From the NCBI GenBank assembly GCA_002842285.1, contig PHCJ01000008.1:18585-82584 (forward strand): a DNA stretch of 64,000 nucleotides, read 5' to 3'. The DNA is from Betaproteobacteria bacterium HGW-Betaproteobacteria-22 (lineage in GTDB: Bacteria > Pseudomonadota > Gammaproteobacteria > Burkholderiales > Methylophilaceae). The position numbers and the translations under genes were made by a program. The notes under the pieces were generated by a model. The model searched no databases, was not told the origin of the DNA, and was given only the letters and a program-made list of their open reading frames with translations. Shown piece by piece: positions 53,026 through 62,107 of this stretch; the first letter of the stretch is position 1; each line of letters starts with the position of its first letter.

Positions 53026-54384
53026 CTATTGCTTGCTTACTTGCACCAGTTGCTGGTTGATGTCGGCCAGATCCACCTCCGCCACAACGCCAGCCGCGGC
53101 TTTTAGACGAATGATGTTCACCAGATACTGATAACGTGCTTCCAGCAATGTCTGCCTGGTTGTAAATAACTGCTGCTGTGCATTGAGCACATCGACACTG
53201 GTACGCACACCTACTTCATAGCCTAGTGTAGTTGAATCAAGCTGACTCTGCCCAGAAATCAATGCCTGTTCCAGTGCTTTGATTTGTGCAATGTTGCTAC
53301 TCAAGTCCAGATACGCGCGTCTTGTTTCCAGTTCGGTACTACGCCTAGCTATTTCAATATCGTTTTGTGCTTTTTGCTGATTTAAAACCGCCTGTCTCAC
53401 GCGCGAACTTGTTGCACCACCCTGATAAAGTGGAATCTGCAACTGCAAACCGATGGTGCCTGTTTTAAGATCATTGCCCGTACCAAACACTGACACGCTA
53501 CCATTCGCATAACTATTGGTATAGCTTGCAACGGCATCAAGTGTAGGCAGATGCCCCGCTTTTGCACGCTCGATTTCCTGTTCGGATAACTTCACAGTGT
53601 CTTGCTGCACCTGAATGTTCAAACTATTTTGCAAAGCCACTTCCAGCCATTTATCTATGCCTTGCTCAAGCTGACTGGTGACAAGGTCGGCGCGTACACT
53701 TGCCAACCTTTGCGGAAAAGTCCCCGTAATCGCTTGAACTGCATGCCTGGCAACCTCATAAGCATTGACCGCAGCAATTTCTTGTGCAACGGTCAGATCA
53801 TAACGCGCCTGCGCTTCGTTCACATCAGTAATGGTTGCGTTGCCCACTTCAAAATTTGCATTGGCTTGTTCAAGCTGGCCTTTGATAGCGGCCTTCTGTG
53901 CTACGATTAAATTAATTTTATCCTGCGCGATTAACACGTCAAAATAAGCTTGCGTGGTACGCAGAATCAGCGCCTGCTGCGCCAAGTGCAATTGCTTGTC
54001 AGCAATGCTCACTTGCGTTAGGCTTTGCGCTATTTGCACCAAGTTTTGTTTGCTGTAAATAGGCTGACGTGCGTCCACGCCTACTTTGTAGGTCTCAAAA
54101 CTAGACCGGCCAGATGGCAGTGGTGAATCTAAATAACGGATATCAGATCGAATCGTATTAGCATCCGCATTAAAATTAACCGTGGGCCTATAAAGCGCTT
54201 TGCCCTGCTCAATAATCTCCTGCGCGGCCTGGTTGGCACTCAACGCAGAGGCTAAAGTCGGGTCATGCGCCAATGCCTGCTGATAAATATCAAGCAAAGT
54301 GTATGACTTTTCTGCCGCGTTAGCTTGCGCGGCGAGCACTAATACACCTATCAACACAAATACTCGAATGAAATTTTTAAGCAT
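53026..54384 (-). CDS. tolC: TolC family outer-membrane efflux protein
   Basis: 452 aa, TLLDIYQQALAHDPTLASALSANQAAQE; LGYEVGVRTSVDVLNAQQQLF. Confidence 0.93.
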   Translation of the reverse strand: MLKNFIRVFVLIGVLVLAAQANAAEKSYTLLDIYQQALAHDPTLASALSANQAAQEIIEQGKALYRPTVNFNADANTIRSDIRYLDSPLPSGRSSFETYKVGVDARQPIYSKQNLVQIAQSLTQVSIADKQLHLAQQALILRTTQAYFDVLIAQDKINLIVAQKAAIKGQLEQANANFEVGNATITDVNEAQARYDLTVAQEIAAVNAYEVARHAVQAITGTFPQRLASVRADLVTSQLEQGIDKWLEVALQNSLNIQVQQDTVKLSEQEIERAKAGHLPTLDAVASYTNSYANGSVSVFGTGNDLKTGTIGLQLQIPLYQGGATSSRVRQAVLNQQKAQNDIEIARRSTELETRRAYLDLSSNIAQIKALEQALISGQSQLDSTTLGYEVGVRTSVDVLNAQQQLFTTRQTLLEARYQYLVNIIRLKAAAGVVAEVDLADINQQLVQVSKQ

Positions 54385-54392
54385 GGTTGTAA

Positions 54393-55082
54393 TTAAAATT
54401 TAAATTGGTTCACTTGCGGCGCATTCTCCAGTGGCGGCAGGCAAGTTTCAAAAATCACTTCGTGCCGATAGGCATCTTCAGCTACGCGTTCGGTTATCGT
54501 CGCCTGCATGATCGGATAATCACCCACGACCGCAAACAAGCGGCCGCCTACATTTAACATTTTTTCCGCAGCGACCGGTCTTAATGGCAGTGAACCTGTA
54601 AACACAATCACATCATAAGGCGCGGAGGCTGCATAACCTGCTGCCGCATCATCCACGTGCAATGTGACGTTATGTATATTCTGGGCCTGTAACCGATATT
54701 GTGCGATATTAGACAACTCAGGATAAATTTCTACGCCGTGTACCTCTTTAGCCTGCATTGCAAGTAAAGCGGTCAGATAGCCACTGCCTGTGCCTACCAC
54801 TAATATTTTGTCGGTGTTTTTAACAGCGACTGCTTGCAGAATACGCCCTTCAAGCTTAGGCGACAGCATGGTCTGCCCTTCTCCAATCGGCAGCTCTACG
54901 TCTGCAAATGCCAGTCCTACCTGAGATTCCGCCACGAACTGCTCACGAGGTACTTTATCAAGCAAGGCCAGCACTTCAGGATCCAGCACCTCCCAGGTGC
55001 GAATCTGCTGTTCTATCATGTTAAAGCGCGCGGCCTCAAGCGGGGTTTTAAATCTTTCCAACTGATTTACGGTGTGTGTCAT
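54393..55082 (-). CDS. Protein-L-isoaspartate O-methyltransferase-like protein
   Basis: MIEQQIRTWEVLDPEVLALLDKVPREQFV; LVVGTGSGYLTALLA; located next to tolC. Confidence 0.88.
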   Translation of the reverse strand: MTHTVNQLERFKTPLEAARFNMIEQQIRTWEVLDPEVLALLDKVPREQFVAESQVGLAFADVELPIGEGQTMLSPKLEGRILQAVAVKNTDKILVVGTGSGYLTALLAMQAKEVHGVEIYPELSNIAQYRLQAQNIHNVTLHVDDAAAGYAASAPYDVIVFTGSLPLRPVAAEKMLNVGGRLFAVVGDYPIMQATITERVAEDAYRHEVIFETCLPPLENAPQVNQFKF

Positions 55083-55153
55083 ATGATGCTCTTTTATTTT
55101 TTATTTAACTTTAAAAGTTATCTCAGGGTGATTATAACGCAAGCGCCTAATGA

Positions 55154-58100
55154 TTAAGGTGTTTTTACCCTGAACCATGCGGCATATAATGCAGGTAAAA
55201 ACAGCACAGTAAGCAAGGTCGCAACCGCAAGCCCCCCCATAATTGCCACCGCCATCGGGCCAAAAAATACACTTCTGGTTAATGGTACCATGGCGAGTAC
55301 TGCGGCGGCGGCAGTCAGCACAATTGGTCTGAACCTGCGTATGGTTGACTCTATAATCGCATGCCACTCTGACAAACCGGAGGCTTTATCCTGATCTATC
55401 TGGTCTACCAGAATTACTGAGTTGCGCATAATCATGCCAGACAGTGCAATGGTGCCGAGCATCGCCACAAATCCAAACGGCTTATCAAATAAAAGCAATG
55501 CAGCTGTGACTCCAATTAAACCCAAAGGTGCGGTTAGCACCACTAAAAAAACGCGTGCAAAGCTTTGCAACTGCAACATCAATATCGTCAGTACGGCCAA
55601 GATAAACAGGGGTATGCCTGCCGCTACCGAAGCTCCACCTTTTGTTGACTCTTCTATCGCACCGCCAGTTTCGAGGCTCACGCCCAAGGGTAGGGTTGCT
55701 TTTATGGCGTTGAGCTTATCCTCAATTTGCTGTGACACCACAGGCGCCTGCAACTTCCCTTGTAAGTTTGCACGTACTGTAATCGATGGCTCACGATTGC
55801 GCCGCCAGATAACGCCTTCCTCAAAGTCGGAGTTGATTGTGGCAAATTGCGACAAAGGCACACTCACGCCACTGCTGGTATTAATCATTAAATCAGGCAA
55901 GCGCGACAAACGGCTGCGTTCAATAGCAGTGCCTCTGGCAACCAAATCAATACGCTCATTACCCTCTCTAAATTCCGTAATATACAACTCCTGTACCGCA
56001 CCGTTCAGCATATTCGCTACATCTACGGAGCTTACTCCCAACAGTCGTGCTTTGGCTTGATCGACATGCACCTGTACGACTTTGCTCGGTTCTTCCCAGC
56101 CCAGCTGCACGTTCGTTAAATTTGGGTGCGTGTGCATGATGTCTGCAATCTGGTGCGATACTTCGCGTATTTGCGCAATGTTGGTTCCAGAGACCCTAAA
56201 CTGTACAGGAAAGCCAACAGGCGGGCCATTTTCCAGACGCAATACAGAGGCGCGCAACTCAGGAAAATCCTGTTCAAACAACTTCAGCAACGCCTGACGC
56301 AAATGCTCTCTATCAGCCAAGGTTTTAGTTAAAATCACAAACTGACCAAACCCGCGATGCGCAAGCTGAATATCCAGCGGCAAATAGAAGCGTGGCCCGC
56401 CGGTACCTACATAAGCTACAAAATTATCAATGCCCCGATGTTGATCGTTCCAGCGCTGTAACCAAAGTTCCAGTTTCTTCGCCTGAGCATTCGTTGCCGC
56501 ATATGAAGCACCTTCTGTCATGCGCAAGTCCACAATCAATTCCAGGCGTGTTGAATCCGGAAAAAACTGCTGCTGCACTTTACTAAACCCTAACATTGCC
56601 ACTACAAACAAAGCCATTGTGATGGCAATCACTGTTTTTCGGTAACGCACGCACGCTGTGAGCACTGCACGAAATGTGCGGTAAAACGGCGTGTTATAAA
56701 TATCGTGATGATGATGGGCGTGATCTGCCAGCTTAAACGTGCTACGCAACCACTGCTTCAATTTTGCGTGTTTTAATTTCGAAGATTGCGAGACGTCTGA
56801 ATAGTCAGGAAGCAGGTGATACCCTAAATAAGGTACAAAAATGACTGCAGCAAACCAGGAAACAATTAACGCAATTGCTGACACCTGGAAAATCGAGCGT
56901 GTATATTCACCTGTGGAAGATGCTGCCATGGCAATCGGTAAAAAACCTGCAACAGTCACCAAGGTGCCTGTCAGCATGGGCATAGCCGTAGATTGGTAGG
57001 CAAAAGAGGCTGCTTTGGCTCGCGCCCAGCCCTGCTCCATTTTAGAAGACATCATCTCCACTGCGATAATGGCATCATCCACCAGCAAGCCTAAAGCCAG
57101 AATCAGCGCACCCAGGGAAATTTTATGCAGGCCGATATCAAGCCAATTCATCATGACAAAAGTTGCAGCCAGCACAACGGGAATGGTGATCGCGACCACT
57201 ACGCCACTGCGCAACCCCAGTGAAATCAGGCTCACCCCCAGCACAATCACCAGCGCTTCAATCAGCGCTTTCACAAAGTCGTGCACTGAGTCAGCAACAA
57301 TTTTAGGTTGTGAGGTGACTGTATTTAACTCCAACCCTACCAGCAACCGCTGTTTGATACGTGCAATTCCATGATCCAAAGCTTTGCCCAGAGCAATGAT
57401 GTCACCTCCTTCCTTCATGCTCACCCCCAATAGTAAGGCGTCTTTGTTATTAAACCGTATCTGGCTTTTGGGCGGGTCTTCAAATCCGCGATATATGTGC
57501 GCTACATCCCCTAGGCGAAAATCCTGATCGTGTGCGCGGAACCGCAGATCATGCAAATCTGCCAATTGATCGTAGCGGCCTGATACGGCAATCCGTATAC
57601 GTTCGTTATCCGCTTCATAGGTGCCGCTTTTAACGACGGCATTCTGTTGTCGCAAAATGTCGATCAGGGTAGTGGTATTGATGCCCAACGTGGCTAGTTT
57701 CGCATTGGATACCTCAATAAAAATACGTTGCTGCTGCTCTCCGAAAAACTCCACCTTGGCGACGTCTTTTATTTTTAACAGTTCAGATCGAATAATCTCC
57801 GCATGTTTTTTTAATGCCGCAAAATCGAAGCCGTCACCCGTCAGTGCGTACATGCTGCCATAGACATCACTAAACTCATCATTAAACGTCAGGCTTTCCA
57901 CGCCCTGTGGCAGGGTGTGCCGAATATCGCCAATTTTTTTGCGTACTTGATACCATACAACGGGAATGTCTTTTGATAGGGTGCTGTCTTTGGCAACAAC
58001 AAACACCATGGCTTCGCCTGCGCGAGAATAACTGCTGGAAAAATCCAGATACTCGATTTCCTGAATCTTCTTTTCAAGTTTATCTGTTAACTGCTGCGCC

Positions 58101-58339
58101 ACCTCTTCTGCACTCGCGCCTGGCCAGGTGGCATGCACCAGCATCACTTTGAAAGTAAAAGGCGGATCTTCAGATTGACCAAGTTTACTGTATGCAATGA
58201 CGCCCGCTACCAGCAGCACAATCATGAAATACAGCACCAGCACCTGGTGTTGTAGTGCCCAGCCCGACAAATTAAACCCTTGACTGGCTAGGCCAGCTTC
58301 TTTGGCGACGGGGGTTTCTTGCTGATGAAGATCGGTCAT
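55154..58339 (-). CDS. RND efflux transporter permease
   Basis: 1061 aa, GQSEDPPFTFKVMLVHATWPGASAEEVAQQLTDKLE; GALILALGLLVDDAIIAVEMM. Confidence 0.95.
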   Translation of the reverse strand: MTDLHQQETPVAKEAGLASQGFNLSGWALQHQVLVLYFMIVLLVAGVIAYSKLGQSEDPPFTFKVMLVHATWPGASAEEVAQQLTDKLEKKIQEIEYLDFSSSYSRAGEAMVFVVAKDSTLSKDIPVVWYQVRKKIGDIRHTLPQGVESLTFNDEFSDVYGSMYALTGDGFDFAALKKHAEIIRSELLKIKDVAKVEFFGEQQQRIFIEVSNAKLATLGINTTTLIDILRQQNAVVKSGTYEADNERIRIAVSGRYDQLADLHDLRFRAHDQDFRLGDVAHIYRGFEDPPKSQIRFNNKDALLLGVSMKEGGDIIALGKALDHGIARIKQRLLVGLELNTVTSQPKIVADSVHDFVKALIEALVIVLGVSLISLGLRSGVVVAITIPVVLAATFVMMNWLDIGLHKISLGALILALGLLVDDAIIAVEMMSSKMEQGWARAKAASFAYQSTAMPMLTGTLVTVAGFLPIAMAASSTGEYTRSIFQVSAIALIVSWFAAVIFVPYLGYHLLPDYSDVSQSSKLKHAKLKQWLRSTFKLADHAHHHHDIYNTPFYRTFRAVLTACVRYRKTVIAITMALFVVAMLGFSKVQQQFFPDSTRLELIVDLRMTEGASYAATNAQAKKLELWLQRWNDQHRGIDNFVAYVGTGGPRFYLPLDIQLAHRGFGQFVILTKTLADREHLRQALLKLFEQDFPELRASVLRLENGPPVGFPVQFRVSGTNIAQIREVSHQIADIMHTHPNLTNVQLGWEEPSKVVQVHVDQAKARLLGVSSVDVANMLNGAVQELYITEFREGNERIDLVARGTAIERSRLSRLPDLMINTSSGVSVPLSQFATINSDFEEGVIWRRNREPSITVRANLQGKLQAPVVSQQIEDKLNAIKATLPLGVSLETGGAIEESTKGGASVAAGIPLFILAVLTILMLQLQSFARVFLVVLTAPLGLIGVTAALLLFDKPFGFVAMLGTIALSGMIMRNSVILVDQIDQDKASGLSEWHAIIESTIRRFRPIVLTAAAAVLAMVPLTRSVFFGPMAVAIMGGLAVATLLTVLFLPALYAAWFRVKTP

Positions 58340-59406
58340 GGCAATGGTTGAATGATGGGCTTAATTAATTGATTTTTTGTGAGGGTATGCACGCCCGCAA
58401 TGGCTATCTTCTCGCCCAACTGCAACCCCTTTTTCACCCATACGCCACTTTCGCTAAAATCCCCTGCCAGCACCTCACGTGGCTGTGCTCTGTTATCTGC
58501 ATCGATCACCCAAACAATTTTCCTATCTCCTACTTTTGTCAATGCAGTCGAGGGGATTAAAAAACCAGTAACTCCCTGCTGGTTAGCCTCGTCAAACCTC
58601 ACCCCCGCTGTCATACCCAATCTTATTGCTGCATCTGTATTCTGAAGTGTAATGCGCACATTAAATGCGCGTGTTGCAGTATCAGCCGCCGGTGCAATTT
58701 CACGCACTTTTCCCACATAACTTTTTTCAGAGTCAGCCCACATTTTTACGGTGACAGGTGCATTGATAGCAACCAGATGCATGCGTGACTCAGGCACGGC
58801 AACCTGCACTTCGGTCTCATTCAAGTGCGCAATTTTCACAACCACCTCTCCTGCATGTACCACTTGCCCAGGTTCCGCTTTAATCCAGATCACAACGCCA
58901 TCTCGTTCTGCTATTAATTCCGTGTAGTGCATCTGGTTTTTGGCAATATCGGCCTGCGCTTTCACCTGATTTAGTTTTGCGCTCGCCGCCCGGTACGTCG
59001 CCACATGCCCATCCAGCGCCGAAGCCGAGATGAATTTTTTTGCAAACAATTGTCGCTGTCTTTCCAGTTGGGCTAAGGCCAAATTATGATTAGCTTCAGC
59101 CGCATGCACGTCGGCAAGTGCTGCCAATGTGACAAGCCGCGAGTCTGTGGCATCCAAACTCGCAATTACCTGACCTTTTTTTACCAGTGCACCTACATCT
59201 AATTGGCGGCTGATTATTTTGCCACCCAGTCTGAATCCTTGACCTGACTCATAGCGTGGCAAAACCTCACCCACCAGTGTCATCGCATTGTCAAACTTTA
59301 CATTGCCAACTGCCATGACCAAGGCAGGGCGGGGTGGTTGTGGTGGTTGAGGCGGCTGGTCGCAAGCGACTGGTAGCAAAAATAAAATCCATAATAATTT
59401 TTTCAT
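58336..59406 (-). CDS. RND efflux periplasmic adaptor (membrane fusion protein)
   Basis: Lipoprotein-like N-terminus, VLPRYESGQGFRLGGKIISRQLDVGALVKKGQVIASLD; overlaps RND gene by 4 nt. Confidence 0.93.
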   Translation of the reverse strand: MKKLLWILFLLPVACDQPPQPPQPPRPALVMAVGNVKFDNAMTLVGEVLPRYESGQGFRLGGKIISRQLDVGALVKKGQVIASLDATDSRLVTLAALADVHAAEANHNLALAQLERQRQLFAKKFISASALDGHVATYRAASAKLNQVKAQADIAKNQMHYTELIAERDGVVIWIKAEPGQVVHAGEVVVKIAHLNETEVQVAVPESRMHLVAINAPVTVKMWADSEKSYVGKVREIAPAADTATRAFNVRITLQNTDAAIRLGMTAGVRFDEANQQGVTGFLIPSTALTKVGDRKIVWVIDADNRAQPREVLAGDFSESGVWVKKGLQLGEKIAIAGVHTLTKNQLIKPIIQPLP

Positions 59407-59415
59407 GTATCCCCT

Positions 59416-60072
59416 TTAGATAGGCGCATCAGGATGGCGCAACATGCCTTGCAGCAAGGTTTTTTGCATCAGCGCCAGGCGCGCATCAATGTTGACCCAC
59501 TCAACCCAATCTTCACCTCCCAATGCAATCTGCAGCGCGCATACGCCATGAATCCCTGCCCACAAGGTTTGGGCGATTAATGCATCATCCGTTAATTCTG
59601 GCTTGAATAAGCCTGCGACAAATGCTTCATGGACAACCTGCTTGAGTTGCGCATAGGCATCCTGTTCAGTGTTGCCACGTTGAATACGCGTTTTTTCAAC
59701 ATCACACGGAGCGCGTGGCGTCATGAACATCAACCGGTAGTGGCTGGGATTCTGCAAAGCAAATTTGGCATAACCATGCGCCAACCCCTCAATGCGTTTG
59801 ATCAGATCCGGTAATTGCATAATTGCATGCATGCTACTGGCCAGACTTAAAAAGTCCTCATCACAAACGGCCTGTAACAGTGACTCTTTATCTGAAAAAT
59901 GGTGATACAAGGTGGTTGCCGAGTAATTAATTTTTTTAGCAATTTCACGCATCGAAACTGCCTCTATGCCCCGCTCGACAAATAGCATGCGCGCAGCCTG
60001 CATAATGCGGCTGCGTAACGCTTCTCGTTCTGCTGCAGATTTTATTCTGGGCGGCATGTCAATGGATCGCAA
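59416..60072 (-). CDS. TetR family transcriptional regulator
   Basis: RSRIMQAARMLFVERGIEAVSMREIAKKINYSATTLYHHFSDKESLLQAV. Confidence 0.93.
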   Translation of the reverse strand: MRSIDMPPRIKSAAEREALRSRIMQAARMLFVERGIEAVSMREIAKKINYSATTLYHHFSDKESLLQAVCDEDFLSLASSMHAIMQLPDLIKRIEGLAHGYAKFALQNPSHYRLMFMTPRAPCDVEKTRIQRGNTEQDAYAQLKQVVHEAFVAGLFKPELTDDALIAQTLWAGIHGVCALQIALGGEDWVEWVNIDARLALMQKTLLQGMLRHPDAPI

Positions 60073-60077
60073 ATAAA

Positions 60078-60106
60078 CTTAACAACGTTAATTTAACGAT
60101 GTTAAG
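60078..60106. promoter_or_regulatory. Putative TetR operator: 29-bp near-perfect palindrome
   Basis: CTTAACAACGTTAA-T-TTAACGATGTTAAG, 13/14 complementary arms, immediately upstream of tetR. Confidence 0.75.
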
Positions 60107-60253
60107 TGAAAATGTAAAGCGTTAAACCAATTGTTTTTAACGCTACAGAATGTAAACAATTGTTAAGTTTGCCTGCCATGCATATTTTCACCTGAAAGGG
60201 TAGGTTATTATTCTGCAAAAATAACCTGGCCATTTGGCCATCAAACTCAAATT

Positions 60254-62044
60254 ATGAAAATAATAACAATACAAATCATGCGGATATGTCTCATGATGCT
60301 GTGTTCTTTTGTACCAATGCGTGGCTTGTCTGCGACAGTGGATTCATCAGAAGCAAACGCGCAAGAGTTAATCCGGCAGCAGGAAAGACTGCGTTTGCTA
60401 CGCCAGCAACAAGAAATCAAACCAGATGCGCGTGATGCGGGGCAGCAGCTTGAAAGCACAGCACCTGTCGCTACTGACATCATCCCGGATCAGGAAACGC
60501 CTTGTTTTATTATTTCAAAGATCGAATTGATTGGTGACTCTGCTAACCAATTTCAGTTTGCCTTAAATGAAGTCCTGAACAATACACGAGATGGCAAACC
60601 TGTTTTAGGCCGTTGCCTGGGTGTAATCGGCATTAACGCCGTCATAGCACGCGTACAAAATGCCATCATTGCCAAGGGTTATGTCACCACACGCGTATTG
60701 GCCGCACCGCAAGATTTAAAAACCGGCACGTTACAACTCACGGTGATTCCAGGCCGCGTAAATACCATACGTTTCACCCCTGATTCCAGTAAACGTGTCA
60801 GTGCATGGAATGCACTCCCGATCAATACTGGCGATATTCTCAACCTGCGCGATATTGAACAGGCTTTAGAAAACTTCAAGCGCGTACCAACAGCAGAAGC
60901 CGACATTCAAATCGCGCCCGCCAGTGTAGGGGAGGATGCCTCACAAAATAACGCAATGCCGGGTTTTAGCGACATCGTCATCCGCTACCAGCAACGCTTT
61001 CCTGTGCGCATCTCGGTCGGGCTAGACGACAGCGGTTCCAACAGTACCGGCAAATATCAGGGCAGCACGACCTTGTCCGGTGACAATCTGCTCGCGCTCA
61101 ATGATCTGCTCTACGTGAACTACAACCATGACCTCGGCGGTGGCGATTCTGGTAAAAGAGGCACTAAAGGCTATAGCGCTCACTATTCTATTCCATGGGA
61201 CTACTGGCTATTGGGCACCACGACTTCCAGCAATGATTATCATCAAACCGTAGCAGGCGCATCACAGACTTACCTCTACAGCGGCACTTCACAAAATGCT
61301 GAAATCAAACTGAGTCGTCTGATCTATCGCAACAGCATCAATAAAACCAGCCTGTCGTTGCGCGGGTTTCTGCGTAAGTCCAGCAACTATATTGATGACA
61401 CCGAAATTGAAGTACAACGCCGCCGCACTGCGGGCTGGGAGCTTGGCTTTAATCAAAGTTGGTATTTAGGTCAATCTATCCTTGATTACAACCTTGCCTA
61501 TCGTCGTGGCACGGGCGCACAAGATGCACTCAAAGCCCCTGAAGAAAGTTTTAATGAGGGCACCTCGCGTATGAAGATGCTCCTCGGCGACCTTAACCTG
61601 AACGTACCGTTCTCAGTCAATGCGCCTTGGGGTAATCAACCGCTGCAATATAGTGCCAATCTTCGAGGTCAAGCCAACTATACCCCGCTCACGCCGCAAG
61701 ACCGTTTCAGTATCGGCAGCCGCTATACCGTGCGCGGCTTTGATGGACAGCAAACCCTGCTGGCCGACCATGGCTGGTTAATCCGTAACGAACTGACAGC
61801 ACCGATTGCCGGCAGCGGACAGGCTGTTTACTGGGGCTTGGATTATGGCGAGGTGGGCGGACAGTCTTCTGAAAATCTTGCAGGCAAATATTTAGCCGGC
61901 ACGGTGGTTGGGTTGCGTGGCGGCGGGGGAAGCCGTTTCGGCAGATTGAATTATGACGTGTTTATGGGTAAGCCCATCAACAAACCGCAGGGCTTTCAAA
62001 CGCATCAGTCAGTGGCGGGATTCAGTTTTAATTACGCGTACTAG
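60254..62044 (+). CDS. Two-partner secretion outer-membrane transporter (ShlB/FhaC/CdiB family)
   Basis: Q/R-rich N-terminal region, POTRA segment IISKIELIGDS...GRCLGVIGINAVIARVQNAIIAKGYVTTRVLAAPQDLKTGTLQLTVIPG, RGFDGQQTLLADHGWLIRNEL. Confidence 0.95.
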   Translation: MKIITIQIMRICLMMLCSFVPMRGLSATVDSSEANAQELIRQQERLRLLRQQQEIKPDARDAGQQLESTAPVATDIIPDQETPCFIISKIELIGDSANQFQFALNEVLNNTRDGKPVLGRCLGVIGINAVIARVQNAIIAKGYVTTRVLAAPQDLKTGTLQLTVIPGRVNTIRFTPDSSKRVSAWNALPINTGDILNLRDIEQALENFKRVPTAEADIQIAPASVGEDASQNNAMPGFSDIVIRYQQRFPVRISVGLDDSGSNSTGKYQGSTTLSGDNLLALNDLLYVNYNHDLGGGDSGKRGTKGYSAHYSIPWDYWLLGTTTSSNDYHQTVAGASQTYLYSGTSQNAEIKLSRLIYRNSINKTSLSLRGFLRKSSNYIDDTEIEVQRRRTAGWELGFNQSWYLGQSILDYNLAYRRGTGAQDALKAPEESFNEGTSRMKMLLGDLNLNVPFSVNAPWGNQPLQYSANLRGQANYTPLTPQDRFSIGSRYTVRGFDGQQTLLADHGWLIRNELTAPIAGSGQAVYWGLDYGEVGGQSSENLAGKYLAGTVVGLRGGGGSRFGRLNYDVFMGKPINKPQGFQTHQSVAGFSFNYAY

Positions 62045-62107
62045 ACTGGTTTTAATTAACCGCATTAACACAAAATATTGACGGTTGTAAGTTAAGGGGT
62101 ACTCAAC

